64,000 nt of DNA from Gammaproteobacteria bacterium (GCA_018262975.1 JADFDG010000009.1:1-64000); one strand, 5' to 3'; numbered from the stretch's first letter, positions 18,986-29,009 are shown. Notes: generated by a model from the sequence alone, not told the origin. Program-made: numbers and translations.

Positions 18986-20416
18986 TCAGTTCACCCGCCC
19001 GTACTTGTCCTCGAAGCGGACGATATCGTCCTCGCCGAGGTATTCGCCGCACTGCACTTCGATCATCACCAGGTCGATCATGCCCGGGTTTTCCAGGCGG
19101 TGCTTGAAGCCGGCCTTGATGTAGGTGGACTCGTTGGTGCGCACGAAGCGCTCGGTCTGTTCGCAGGTGACCTTGGCCATCCCGTGCACCACGATCCAGT
19201 GCTCGTTGCGGTGGTGGTGCATCTGCAGGCTGAGTGTCTGCCCGGGCTTCACGTCGATGCGCTTGATCTTGTACCAGGGGCCGTTCTCCAGCACGGTGAA
19301 CGTTCCCCACGGGCGATGCACGGTGCGGTGCACGCGGTATGCCTCGTTGTTCTCGGCCTTCAGCTGGTTGTAAACGTGCTTCACGTCCTGCGCGTGGTCG
19401 TGGTGCGCCACCAGCAAGGCGTCCGGCGTATCGATGATCAGCAGGTTGTCGACGCCCACGGTACCCACGATGCGGCCGCGGCTGTTCACGTAGCAGTTGC
19501 GCGTGTCGCGCAGTAGTGCCTGGCCGACCACGCGGTTGCCGGCGGCATCCGGTGGCGTCAGTTCGGCCATCGATGCCCACGAGCCGATGTCGCTCCAGCC
19601 GATGTCGCAGGGCACCACCGCCACCGCGCCGGGGGTGCCGGCGACTTTTTCCATCAGCGCGTAGTCGATGGATTCCTCGCGCACCTGGCGGAAGGTATCG
19701 GCGTCCAGTTCCACCTGGGTCACGCCGTCGCCCTCGCTGCGGTGCGAGGTCGCCAGGCAGGTGCGGGTGGCGGCGAGGATATCCGCGCAATGTGCTTCCA
19801 TGGCCGACAGCACGGTGCCGGCGCGCAGGCAGAACATGCCGGCGTTCCACAGGAAGCGGCCGGATCCGACGTACGCCTGTGCGGTCTCCAGGGAGGGCTT
19901 TTCCACGAAGCGCACCACGTCGGTGCCGTTGGCCTCGATGTACCCGTAGCCGGTTTCCGGGTGGTCCGGGCGGATGCCGAAGGTCACCAGGCGGCCCTGT
20001 GCGGCCAGCGCCATCGCCTGCTCGACGGCACGCGCGAACGCTGCCTGGTCGTGCACCACGTGGTCGGCCGGCAGCACCAGCAGCAGGGCATCCTCGCCGT
20101 AGCGGGCGGCCACGTGCAGCGCGGCCGCGGCGATGGCGGCGGCAGTGTTGCGCGCAAAGGGCTCGAGCAGGAAGTCGGTGGCCGCCGGGCCCTCGCCCAG
20201 CGCGCGGTACTCGTCGCGCACCTTGAACAGCAACTCGCGGTTGGTGACGGTGAGCACCGCGGTGGCCTGCGGCAGGGTGGCGCCGCGCAGGAACGCTTTT
20301 TGCAACAGGCTCTGCCCGTCGGCCAGGTGGATGAACGGCTTGGGGTGCTGCTCGCGTGATACCGGCCACAGGCGCGAGCCGGCACCGCCGCAGAGGATGG
20401 TGGGAATCAGGGTCAT
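18986..20416 (-). CDS. manC: Mannose-1-phosphate guanylyltransferase / mannose-6-phosphate isomerase
   Basis: PTILCGGAGSRLWPVSREQHPKPF; C-terminal cupin KPGQTLSLQMHHHRNEHWIVVHG. Confidence 0.94.
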   Translation of the reverse strand: MTLIPTILCGGAGSRLWPVSREQHPKPFIHLADGQSLLQKAFLRGATLPQATAVLTVTNRELLFKVRDEYRALGEGPAATDFLLEPFARNTAAAIAAAALHVAARYGEDALLLVLPADHVVHDQAAFARAVEQAMALAAQGRLVTFGIRPDHPETGYGYIEANGTDVVRFVEKPSLETAQAYVGSGRFLWNAGMFCLRAGTVLSAMEAHCADILAATRTCLATSHRSEGDGVTQVELDADTFRQVREESIDYALMEKVAGTPGAVAVVPCDIGWSDIGSWASMAELTPPDAAGNRVVGQALLRDTRNCYVNSRGRIVGTVGVDNLLIIDTPDALLVAHHDHAQDVKHVYNQLKAENNEAYRVHRTVHRPWGTFTVLENGPWYKIKRIDVKPGQTLSLQMHHHRNEHWIVVHGMAKVTCEQTERFVRTNESTYIKAGFKHRLENPGMIDLVMIEVQCGEYLGEDDIVRFEDKYGRVN

Positions 20417-20499
20417 CACGGGCCTCGCGTCCGTCCGTTGGCGGGTAACGATCACGACAATGTCACCCTTTCCATTGATATTGGATGGGGTGGCTGTCG

Positions 20500-20519
20500 A
20501 TGTTGACAGGGGTCAACAT
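20500..20519. promoter_or_regulatory. Inverted repeat ATGTTGAC-aggg-GTCAACAT in the manC/GH130 divergent region
   Basis: 8-bp perfect arms read directly. Confidence 0.5.
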
Positions 20520-20606
20520 TGGATCCGTGCAGGTGGCGATGATGTTACCCGGTGTCATGTTGCCGGCATGTGTCTCCGCTGGAGGCCGTGGCAAAAGGAT
20601 CTGCTG

Positions 20607-22544
20607 ATGAGCGTACCCAGACTCGAACGTATCGCTGAAAACCCCTTCCTCGTGCCGAATCTCGACGAGGCGTGGCAGTCGTACGCCGCGTTCAACCCGT
20701 CGGTGGCCAAGGACGGTGATTGCTGGCGAATGCTCTTCCGCGCCCAGTCGGCGCCGCGCCACCACGAGGGCGTGATGCTGTCGCTGTCCACCATCGGCGT
20801 GGCCTGTGGCGACAGCCCGTTTCATTTTCCTTATACGCAGCCGTTCATCACGCCGAGCGAGCCCTGGGACCGCTACGGGTGCGAGGATCCGCGCGTCACC
20901 CGCATCGGCGACACCTGGTTCACCTTCTACACGGCGCTGTCGGAATACCCCTTCCAGGCGTCGGGGATCCGCGTGGCGGTGGCGCTCAGCCGCGACCTGA
21001 AGACGGTCGACGAGAAGCACCTGGTCACGCCGTTCAACGCCAAGGCCATGGCGTTGTTCCCGGAAAAGATCAACGGCAAGTACGTGGCCATCCTCACCGT
21101 GGACACCGACCGGCCGCCGGCAAAGATCGCCCTGGCCTGGTTCGACCACGAGCAGCAGATCTGGTCGGAAACCTACTGGAACGAGTGGTACGCCAACCTG
21201 CCGGCGCACATCGTCCCGTTGCTGCGCAGCCGCAACGACCACCTCGAGGTGGGCGCCCAGCCGGTACGCACCGACCGTGGCTGGTTGCTGGTGCATTCCT
21301 ACATCCGCAACTACTACAACGCCGCGCGCCAGTTCGGCATCGAGGCGGTGCTGCTCGACCTGTATGATCCGTCGCGGGTCATCGGTCGCACCGCGCAGCC
21401 GATCATGGTGCCGGAGAAAAAATACGAACTGGTCGGCGACGTGGCCAACGTGGTGTTCCCGTCCGGTGCGTGGCTGGATGGCGACACGCTGAACGTCTAC
21501 TACGGTGCCGCCGATACCACCTGTTGCATGGCCACCATCAACGTCCACGAATTGCTGGACGCGATGTGCGCCAATGAAGAAGTCCGCTTCGTTGAAAGCC
21601 GGCAGGCGCCGGGCGGGTTCCGCCGCTACGCCGGCAACCCGATCATCTCGCCGCGCCCGGAACTGCACTGGGAAGCACAATCCACTTTCAACCCCGCTGT
21701 ACTGTACGAGGACGGCGCCTTCCACATCCTCTACCGCGCCATGTCGCGCGACGGCACTTCGGTGATGGGTTACGCGCGCAGCCGCGACGGCGTGCACATC
21801 GACGCGCGCCCCACGCACCCGGTTTACCTGCCGCGCGAGCGCTACGAGAAGCGCGGCAACGCCGGGCTGTCCGGCTGCGAGGATCCCCGCCTGACTCGCA
21901 TCGGCGACCAGGTCTACCTGTTCTATACCGCCTACGACGGCAACATCCCGCGGGTGGCGTTCAGCTCCATCGCGCTGGCCGACTTCCTCGCCGGCCGCTG
22001 GGACTGGGCCTGGCCGCAGGTGATCACGCCGCCGCACATCGATGACAAGGACGCCTGCATTTTCCCGGAGAGGATCGGCGGCAAGTACGCCATCATCCAT
22101 CGCCTCAACAACAACATCTACGTGGATTACGTCGACAGCCTGGAGTTCGCCGACGGCCAGTACCTGCGCGAGGCCGGCTTCGTCATACGCCCGCGCCGCG
22201 AATACTGGGGCCACAAAAAATTCGGCATCGCCGCGCCGCCCATCCGCACCGAACGCGGCTGGCTGGCGTTGTTCCACCACGTGTCCGACCCGGGCAATAC
22301 CTACCGGGTGGGCGCCATGCTGCTCGACCTGGCCGATCCGTCGCAACTGCTGGCGGAAACCAGCGCTGATCTCATCGAGCCGGAACTGGATTACGAGAAA
22401 GTGGGGGACGTGAACAACGTCGTGTTCCCCTGCGGTGCCGTGCTGAAGGACGGCGAGGTGTGGATCTACTACGGTGGCGCGGACACCGTGGTGGGCGTGG
22501 CGAAGATGCCGCTGGCGGACATCTTCGCGCGCATGGGGCTCTGA
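20607..22544 (+). CDS. Two-domain GH130-like beta-mannoside phosphorylase/hydrolase family protein
   Basis: Two tandem homologous halves, each with GCEDPR (GCEDPRVTRIGD / GCEDPRLTRIGD) and GDV.NVVFP.GA motifs. Confidence 0.85.
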   Translation: MSVPRLERIAENPFLVPNLDEAWQSYAAFNPSVAKDGDCWRMLFRAQSAPRHHEGVMLSLSTIGVACGDSPFHFPYTQPFITPSEPWDRYGCEDPRVTRIGDTWFTFYTALSEYPFQASGIRVAVALSRDLKTVDEKHLVTPFNAKAMALFPEKINGKYVAILTVDTDRPPAKIALAWFDHEQQIWSETYWNEWYANLPAHIVPLLRSRNDHLEVGAQPVRTDRGWLLVHSYIRNYYNAARQFGIEAVLLDLYDPSRVIGRTAQPIMVPEKKYELVGDVANVVFPSGAWLDGDTLNVYYGAADTTCCMATINVHELLDAMCANEEVRFVESRQAPGGFRRYAGNPIISPRPELHWEAQSTFNPAVLYEDGAFHILYRAMSRDGTSVMGYARSRDGVHIDARPTHPVYLPRERYEKRGNAGLSGCEDPRLTRIGDQVYLFYTAYDGNIPRVAFSSIALADFLAGRWDWAWPQVITPPHIDDKDACIFPERIGGKYAIIHRLNNNIYVDYVDSLEFADGQYLREAGFVIRPRREYWGHKKFGIAAPPIRTERGWLALFHHVSDPGNTYRVGAMLLDLADPSQLLAETSADLIEPELDYEKVGDVNNVVFPCGAVLKDGEVWIYYGGADTVVGVAKMPLADIFARMGL

Positions 22545-22561
22545 GCAGGGAGGGGGATCGC

Positions 22562-23593
22562 ATGGAACAGCGGTTGGCCAGGTGCTGCAGCGATTTTCGC
22601 CGCACGGCTGCCGATGTGCCGCGCCTGCGTCGTTTCGGCAACAACCCCATCCTGGTGCCGCGCGCGGACCACGACTGGGAGTCGCACTACGTGTTCAACG
22701 CCGCCGCCATCCGCCTGGACGGGCAGGTGCACCTGGTGTACCGGGCAATCGGCAACGACGGCATGTCGCGGTTGGGTTACGCAGTGAGCCGTGACGGTAT
22801 CCACGTGGACGAACGCAGCGATACGCCGGTCTACCAGTTCGGCCCGGAGGCCATGCCGCCGCGCCGTATCGGCGAGGCGCTGCCGCCGCTGGCGTCCGGC
22901 GGCAGCTGGCACGGTTGCGAGGACCCGCGCCTGACGCAGGTCGGTGACCGCATCTACATGACCTACACGGATTTTGGTGGCTGGGAGAGCCCGCCGGCGG
23001 TGGCGATCACCTCCATTGCGGTCGACGATTTCCTCGCCCGCCGCTGGCACTGGCAGCCGGCGCGCATCATTTCGCCGCCCGGCGAGGTGCACAAGAACTG
23101 GGTGGTGTTCCCGGCGCTGTTCAACGGCCGCTACGCGGTGTTGCACAGCCTGAAGCCGTGCGTGCAGGTGGATTACGTGGATTCGCTCGACGACCTGCGG
23201 CCCAACGACATCCGCAGCCGCCATTTCGACTGCGCCCGTCCGCCCGGCTGGGACAACTGGATGCGCGGCGTGGGCGCACCGCCGCTGGAAACGCCCGCCG
23301 GCTGGCTGGTGATCTACCACGCCATGGATCGGGGTGATCCCGACCGTTACAAGCTGGGCGTGATGCTGCTCGATCGCGACGATCCGACGCGGATCCTCGC
23401 CCGCCTGCCATACCCGCTGCTCGAGCCCAATGCCCGCTACGAAAACGACGGCTTCAAGGTGGGCGTGGTGTACAACTGCGGAGCGGTGCTGTCCGGCGAC
23501 GAACTGCTGGTGTACTACGGTGGCGCCGACGCGGTGGTGTGCGGTGCGTCGATCAGCCTGTCGCGCTTGCTGGAAAAACTGCAGGCGGCGTGA
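22562..23593 (+). CDS. GH130-like glycoside phosphorylase family protein
   Basis: GCEDPRLTQVGDRIYMTYT, GVVYNCGAVLSGDELLVYYGGADAVV. Confidence 0.88.
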   Translation: MEQRLARCCSDFRRTAADVPRLRRFGNNPILVPRADHDWESHYVFNAAAIRLDGQVHLVYRAIGNDGMSRLGYAVSRDGIHVDERSDTPVYQFGPEAMPPRRIGEALPPLASGGSWHGCEDPRLTQVGDRIYMTYTDFGGWESPPAVAITSIAVDDFLARRWHWQPARIISPPGEVHKNWVVFPALFNGRYAVLHSLKPCVQVDYVDSLDDLRPNDIRSRHFDCARPPGWDNWMRGVGAPPLETPAGWLVIYHAMDRGDPDRYKLGVMLLDRDDPTRILARLPYPLLEPNARYENDGFKVGVVYNCGAVLSGDELLVYYGGADAVVCGASISLSRLLEKLQAA

Positions 23594-23629
23594 CGGGGTT
23601 CCCCCGCGCCACGCCGCCGGCCACCGCTG

Positions 23630-24247
23630 TTACTCCGCGTCGAGGATGGAATCCACTTCCGCGTCGGTCAGTACCTGGGCCTCATACGACAGGCCCTGTT
23701 TCTCGATCACGTCCACGAAGGCGCGCAGGTGGTTCTTCGAGCCGTCGAGCAGGTTGGAGTAGGTGATGATGGTCGCACGCTCGTCGGTGGCCTCGATCGC
23801 ATCGACGATGTCCTCGATGTCCGTTTCCTCGATCAGCGCGCCGACGTACAGCCCGTCGACCATCGACTGCGTGCCCTTGTGTACCAGCAGGTCATAGAGT
23901 TCCTGCAACTCGGCATTGACGAACACGCCGGTCACGTCCTGGACCACCGGGTCTTCCAGCTGGTACTTGTCGAGCAGCGCCTCGATGGCCGTGGTGTGCT
24001 GCTGCTCGGAGACGGCGATGTTGGCGAACACGCTGGTCTGCGTGCCCCAGTACTGGTCCAGGGTGCGGTAGACGTCGCGGGCCAGCTTCTCTTCCTCGCG
24101 CATGAACTGCAGCATGGCGATCTCGCTGGCTACCAGCGTGGTCGTGGTGGTCGTGCTCGTGGTCTTGACGCGGGGGGCAGCCATGGCTGCGTTGCCGGTG
24201 ATCAGCGAACCGATCAGGGTGGCGGCGATAAGGTGCTTGGCTTTCAT
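23630..24247 (-). CDS. DUF2202 domain secreted protein
   Basis: Signal peptide; LQFMREEEKLARDVYRTLDQYWGTQTSVFANIAVSEQQHTTAI. Confidence 0.88.
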   Translation of the reverse strand: MKAKHLIAATLIGSLITGNAAMAAPRVKTTSTTTTTTLVASEIAMLQFMREEEKLARDVYRTLDQYWGTQTSVFANIAVSEQQHTTAIEALLDKYQLEDPVVQDVTGVFVNAELQELYDLLVHKGTQSMVDGLYVGALIEETDIEDIVDAIEATDERATIITYSNLLDGSKNHLRAFVDVIEKQGLSYEAQVLTDAEVDSILDAE

Positions 24248-24426
24248 GACAACCTCCGGTTTTGAACCTGTGAGGCAAAGTCTGCGCGCATGCAGTCGGC
24301 AAGGAATACGCAAATCCTGTTATCGGATCGCGCAAAGTGTTGTTTTTATTTAAATAACGCCAACGGTTTTCATTTGGTGGTGTTTCAATTTCTTCGCATT
24401 GATTTTTGTCATTGCGAGCAAAAATC

Positions 24427-24984
24427 TCAGAATACGCGGAACCACGCCAGCGCCAGTCCCGTGCACAGGCCGGCGAGATGTGATTCCCACGACGCGCGCG
24501 CCTGCAGCGGCAGCGCGCCCCACAGGATGCCGGAATACAGCACCAGCAGCACCGCGCTGATCGCTACGTACAGCAGGTTTCCGGAAAGAAATCCGCCGAG
24601 CGCCAGGTAACCGAACAGGCCGTACACCAGGCCGCTGGCACCGAGGTGGTTGCCGCGCCGCGCCAGCAGCCACACCAGCGCGCCGCTGGCCAGCGCGATG
24701 CATCCCGCTACCCACCAGAAGTTGCCGGGCCGCCACTGGCCGAGCAGGAACGCCAGCACCGTCAACGGCGCCAGGTTGGCGAGGAAATGGCGGAAGTCGC
24801 TGTGCAGCAGGTGCGCCAGCACGATGCCCGCCACCGAACCCGGCTCGCGCGGCACGATGCCGAGCTTGTTCAGCTTGCGGAAGGTGACGAGGTTGAGCAG
24901 CTCGGCCAGCACCATGGCCAGCACGAGGTACAGGCCCGGGCCGAAGTGGCGCCGGGCGACCTGCAGGTAGTCGAGGTATTCCAT
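24427..24984 (-). CDS. Rhomboid-family intramembrane serine protease
   Basis: HLLHSDFRHFLANL, GASGLVYGLFGYLAL, ESHLAGLCTGLALAW. Confidence 0.85.
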   Translation of the reverse strand: MEYLDYLQVARRHFGPGLYLVLAMVLAELLNLVTFRKLNKLGIVPREPGSVAGIVLAHLLHSDFRHFLANLAPLTVLAFLLGQWRPGNFWWVAGCIALASGALVWLLARRGNHLGASGLVYGLFGYLALGGFLSGNLLYVAISAVLLVLYSGILWGALPLQARASWESHLAGLCTGLALAWFRVF

Positions 24985-24994
24985 GCGTGGCCGG

Positions 24995-25927
24995 TCAGCC
25001 CACCACGCGGTTGCGGCCTTCCTGCTTGGCGCGGTACAGGCGGCGGTCGATGTCATGGATGAAAGCCGACACGTCGTTCGGTTCGTCCGGCACGATGGTG
25101 CCCACGCCCTGGCTCACGGTCAGGATGTCGCCCCGGCGGGCGTGCGGCATCTGCGCGTCCACGATGGCCTGGCGCACCCGCTCGGCCACCGCGTGCGCGG
25201 CGACGGCGTCGGTTTCCGGCAGCACCAGTACGAACTCCTCGCCGCCGTAACGGGCCACCAGGTCGCGCGGGCGCGACACGGTTTCCTGCAGGATCTTCGC
25301 CACCTGCTTGAGGCACTCGTCGCCGGCCAGGTGGCCGAAGTGGTCGTTGTACTGCTTGAAGTAGTCGATATCGAGCAGGATCACCGACAAGGGCCGCGCC
25401 TCGCGGCGCGCCGAGGCCCACTCGCGATCCAGCGTCATGTTGAACATGCGGCGGTTGGCCACCCCGGTCAGGCCGTCCTTGAAGGACAGCACTTCCAGTT
25501 CGCGCCGCAGGCGCTCCAGTTCCTGTTCATCGCGCTTGCGCTGGCTGATGTCGAACATGAAGCCCACCAGCGAGTCCACGTCGCCGTTGTCCTTGCGCAC
25601 CACGTGCACCACGTCGCGGATCCACACGTAGCCGCCGTCGGCGGTGAGCGCGCGGTAGTCGGCCTCGTGGTCGATGCCGTTCTGCGATTGCATCACGCAG
25701 AAGTTGACCACGTACTCGCGGTCCTCGTCGTGCATGCGTGCCGCCCAGTCTTCCACGCTGGTCCAGCTGTCCGGCGTCCACCCCAGCAGGTCCTGGATCT
25801 GCGGACCGATGTAGGTGAAGCGCTTGGTGTCCCAGTCGATGCGCCAGGGGATGGCCTTGGTGGATTCCAGCAGCGTCTTGTAGACGGCGTGGTCGGGTTC
25901 CCGGGTCAGGTCGGTAGTGGCGTCCAT
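24995..25927 (-). CDS. PAS-domain diguanylate cyclase
   Basis: PAS-like N-terminus, ARYGGEEFVLVLPE (GGEEF active motif). Confidence 0.94.
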   Translation of the reverse strand: MDATTDLTREPDHAVYKTLLESTKAIPWRIDWDTKRFTYIGPQIQDLLGWTPDSWTSVEDWAARMHDEDREYVVNFCVMQSQNGIDHEADYRALTADGGYVWIRDVVHVVRKDNGDVDSLVGFMFDISQRKRDEQELERLRRELEVLSFKDGLTGVANRRMFNMTLDREWASARREARPLSVILLDIDYFKQYNDHFGHLAGDECLKQVAKILQETVSRPRDLVARYGGEEFVLVLPETDAVAAHAVAERVRQAIVDAQMPHARRGDILTVSQGVGTIVPDEPNDVSAFIHDIDRRLYRAKQEGRNRVVG

Positions 25928-26103
25928 GGTCGTGTCGGGCAACAGGAGGGCAGGTAGGGGAAGTATCGCAGGTCCGTTTTGCTGCGTGCCAGCGGTCGGG
26001 CGCCGGCCGGCTTTGCCATCCGTGCCGACGGCACGTATAACGCAGGGGCGGAACGGGCAGCGCCCGGCCGCGTACACCCTTGCCAGACCGACAGGAGCCC
26101 ACA

Positions 26104-26475
26104 ATGACTGCCCCGCTGTTCGACCGCCTTGGTGGCATGGAGGCCGTGATGGCCGCCGTCGACATCTTCTACGACAAGCTGCTGGCCGACCCGCTGGTGG
26201 CGGACTTCTTCAATGGCGTGGACATGGAGAAGCAGGCGAAGAAGCAGGTGGCCTTCATGACCTGGGCCTTTAACGGGCCGCAGGAATACCGTGGCCGTGA
26301 CCTGCGTACCGCGCACCGCCACCTGGTGCAGCGCCAGGGGCTGGGCGACGCGCATTTCGACGCGGTGGCAGGCCACCTGCAGGCCACCCTGGAGGAACTC
26401 GGCGTGGCCCCCGAGCTGATTGCCGAGGTCATGGCGGTGGTGGGTGGCACCCGCAACGAAGTGCTCGACAGGTAA
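26104..26475 (+). CDS. Group 1 truncated hemoglobin
   Basis: LFDRLGGMEAVMAAVDIFYDKLLADPLVADFF, FMTWAFNGPQEYRGRDLRTAHRHL. Confidence 0.93.
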   Translation: MTAPLFDRLGGMEAVMAAVDIFYDKLLADPLVADFFNGVDMEKQAKKQVAFMTWAFNGPQEYRGRDLRTAHRHLVQRQGLGDAHFDAVAGHLQATLEELGVAPELIAEVMAVVGGTRNEVLDR

Positions 26476-26481
26476 CCGGCC

Positions 26482-26706
26482 ATGCAACTGATGTTCGACC
26501 GTATCTGCATCGATCTGCCCGATGGTCGCCAGTGCTACGAGCCGGAGCAGTTCATCCGCCAGCCGCTGCACCTGCGCATCCAGTACATCATGGAAAAGCG
26601 CGTGTCGTTCTGGCGTGGCGAGGCCGAGGTGGACACCCGCCCGGCGCTGAACAACTACCGCCAGTGGTCGGCGCTCAAGGGCGCACTGGCCTCCACGCGC
26701 CTGTGA
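26482..26706 (+). CDS. Hypothetical small protein
   Basis: Short ORF between coding neighbours. Confidence 0.45.
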   Translation: MQLMFDRICIDLPDGRQCYEPEQFIRQPLHLRIQYIMEKRVSFWRGEAEVDTRPALNNYRQWSALKGALASTRL

Positions 26707-26717
26707 CGGGGGGCAGC

Positions 26718-27125
26718 ATGGAATCGTTCGTCCCCGCCAATGCACTCGAGCAGGCGCTGCTCGATGCCCGTGACGGAAAGGTGCCGCCGTCGCGGCTGTT
26801 CCAGACGCTGGTGGACGCCCAGGTGTTCGTGATGGTCAGCCAGTCGCTGGGCGACAACGGCGAATGGCTGGACGGCACCCGCATGCTGGTGCTGGAAAAC
26901 GACGCCGGCGCGCCGCTGGTGGCGGTGTTCAGCTCGCCGCCGCGCTCTTTGATGTGGCACGACATCGCGGTGGGCTTCGGCCACGGCCTGCTGGTCGATT
27001 TCCGCTGGGTGCTGGGCGGGGTGATGGACGACGTGGGCATCGCCGTCAATCCCGGCTCCGAGGTCGGCGTGGAGCTCGCGCCGAACATGGTCAAGAAGCT
27101 CCGCGACGGCATTCCCCTGCAGTAG
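26718..27125 (+). CDS. SseB-like family protein
   Basis: LEQALLDARDGKVPPSRLFQTLVDAQVFVMVSQ...; stop TAG lies inside a REP GTAG. Confidence 0.6.
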   Translation: MESFVPANALEQALLDARDGKVPPSRLFQTLVDAQVFVMVSQSLGDNGEWLDGTRMLVLENDAGAPLVAVFSSPPRSLMWHDIAVGFGHGLLVDFRWVLGGVMDDVGIAVNPGSEVGVELAPNMVKKLRDGIPLQ

Positions 27126-27188
27126 AGAGGGGGCCATGCCCCCGACGCTTCTGCTTTTCGCGTATCGGGGGCATGGCCCCCTCTCTAC
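27122..27188. repeat. Paired inverted REP-like palindromes (BIME-like), copy A
   Basis: GTAGAGAGGGGGCCATGCCCCCGACGC...(G)CG..TCGGGGGCATGGCCCCCTCTCTAC, arms each containing their own palindrome. Confidence 0.85.
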
Positions 27189-27200
27189 AAAAATTGGCGG

Positions 27201-29009
27201 TCAGTCGGCTGCCTTTTCCTGCTGCAGCTTCCACATCGCCGCGTAGCGGCCGTCGCGCGCCAGCAGGTCGGCGTGCGTGCCGCGCTCGATGATCTCGCCC
27301 TGGTCAATCACCAGGATCTCGTCGGCGTTCATGATGGTGGACAGCCGGTGCGCGATCACCAGCGTGGTGCGGCCTTCCTGGATGCGGTCCAGTTCCTGCT
27401 GGATGGCGCGCTCCGATTTCGAATCCAGCGCGCTGGTCGCCTCGTCGAAGATGAGGATGGCCGGGTTCTTCAGCAGCGCCCGCGCGATCGCCACCCGCTG
27501 CTTCTCGCCACCGGACAGCTTCAGGCCGCGCTCGCCTACCTGGCTGTCGTAGCCTTCCGGCAGGCTGGTGATGAAGTCGTGGATGTGCGCGGCGCGTGCC
27601 GCGTCCTCCACCTCGGCGTCGGTGGCGTCCACGCGGCCGTAGCGGATGTTGTAGCGGATCGAATCGTTGAACAGCACGGTGTCCTGCGGAACGATGCCGA
27701 TGGCCCCGCGCACGCTGTCCTGGGTCCAGTCGCGGATGTCGCGGCCGTCGATGGTGATGCGGCCGCCGGTCACGTCGTAGAAGCGGTACAGCAGGCGCGC
27801 CAGCGTGCTCTTGCCGCTGCCGGAATGGCCCACCACCGCCACCGTGCCGCCGGCGGGAATGTCGAAACTCACGCCGTGCAGGATCTCGCGGCGCGGGTCG
27901 TAGCTGAAGCGCACGTCCTCGAAGCGCACCACCGGGTGGCGGCTGGCCAGCACCTGCGCGTCCGGGCGGTCCTGCACGTCGCGCTGTTCGTCGAGCAGGC
28001 CCCACAGGCGCTCGATGTTGGTCAGCGCCTGCTTCACCTCGCGGTACATCATGCCGAGGAAATTGAGCGGCGCCGCCAGCTGGATCAGGTAGGCGTTCAC
28101 CAGCACCAGGTCGCCCACCGTCATGGTGCCGTTCACCACGCCGCTGGCCGCCCGCCACATCAGCGCGGTGACGCCGATGGTGATGATGGCGTTCTGGCCG
28201 ATGTTGAGCAGCGCCAGCGTCTTGTAGGCGCGGACGTCGGCTTCTTCCTTCAGCGTGAGGCTGCCGTCGTAGCGGCGCGCCTCGTGCTCCTCGTTGTTGA
28301 AGTACTTTACCGTCTCGAAGTTGAGCAGCGAGTCCACCGCCGAGGAACTGGCCGTGCTGTCGGCCTCGATGGCGGCGCGGTAGTACTTGGTGCGCCACTC
28401 GGTGACCTTGATGGTCCAGGTGATGTACACCAGCAGCGTGCCGATGGTGATGAAGGCGAAGCCGGCGTCGTACAGCACCACCAGCACGATGGTCACGAAG
28501 GTGACCTCGAGGATGGTCGGCAGGATGGTGTACAGCGTCCAGTCCAGCAGGTCGGCGATGGACTTGCCGCCGCGCTCCACGTCGCGCGACACGCCGCCGG
28601 TGCGGCGGTTGAGGTGGAAGCGCAGGCTCAGCGCGTGCAGGTGGCGGAACACCTTCAGCATCACCGTGCGCGAACTGCGTGCCATCACCCGCGCGAACAC
28701 CAGCTGGCGCAGCTCGGTGAACACCCGCTCCGACAGGCGCGCACCGCCGTAGGCCAGCAGCAGACCCACCGGCAGCACCAGCATGAGGTTGGCGGCGTCG
28801 GCCTTCAGGTTCAGCCCGTCCACCAGGTGCTTGAGCACCAAGGGCACCGACAGGCCGGCCAGCTTGGCGGTCACCAGGAAGGCCAGCGCCAGCAGGATGC
28901 GGCCCGTCCAGGGCTTCAGGAAGGGCAGGAGGGTCGCCAGCACCTCGCGGGTGGTGCGGGACGGGGAGTAGGGGGCCGCCGGGGCGGCATCACGGGCCAT
29001 TGAGCGCAT
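27201..29009 (-). CDS. ABC transporter ATP-binding/permease, Atm1/HMT1-type
   Basis: GHSGSGKSTLARLLYRFYD, LSGGEKQRVAIARALLKNPAILIFDEATSALD with N-terminal TM domain. Confidence 0.92.
   Translation of the reverse strand: MRSMARDAAPAAPYSPSRTTREVLATLLPFLKPWTGRILLALAFLVTAKLAGLSVPLVLKHLVDGLNLKADAANLMLVLPVGLLLAYGGARLSERVFTELRQLVFARVMARSSRTVMLKVFRHLHALSLRFHLNRRTGGVSRDVERGGKSIADLLDWTLYTILPTILEVTFVTIVLVVLYDAGFAFITIGTLLVYITWTIKVTEWRTKYYRAAIEADSTASSSAVDSLLNFETVKYFNNEEHEARRYDGSLTLKEEADVRAYKTLALLNIGQNAIITIGVTALMWRAASGVVNGTMTVGDLVLVNAYLIQLAAPLNFLGMMYREVKQALTNIERLWGLLDEQRDVQDRPDAQVLASRHPVVRFEDVRFSYDPRREILHGVSFDIPAGGTVAVVGHSGSGKSTLARLLYRFYDVTGGRITIDGRDIRDWTQDSVRGAIGIVPQDTVLFNDSIRYNIRYGRVDATDAEVEDAARAAHIHDFITSLPEGYDSQVGERGLKLSGGEKQRVAIARALLKNPAILIFDEATSALDSKSERAIQQELDRIQEGRTTLVIAHRLSTIMNADEILVIDQGEIIERGTHADLLARDGRYAAMWKLQQEKAAD

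Noticed and set aside
20133-20606. N-terminal extension of the GH130 fusion (ORF starts at 20133)
   Set aside because: Overlaps manC antisense and the divergent promoter; homology begins after the ATG at 20607.
24140-24180. Short GTGGTC-rich run in the DUF2202 gene as a regulatory repeat
   Set aside because: Encodes a poly-Thr linker (TSTTTTTT) just after the signal peptide; simple coding low complexity.
27273-29003. 576-aa plus-strand ORF
   Set aside because: Antisense to a clear ABC transporter; composition artefact.
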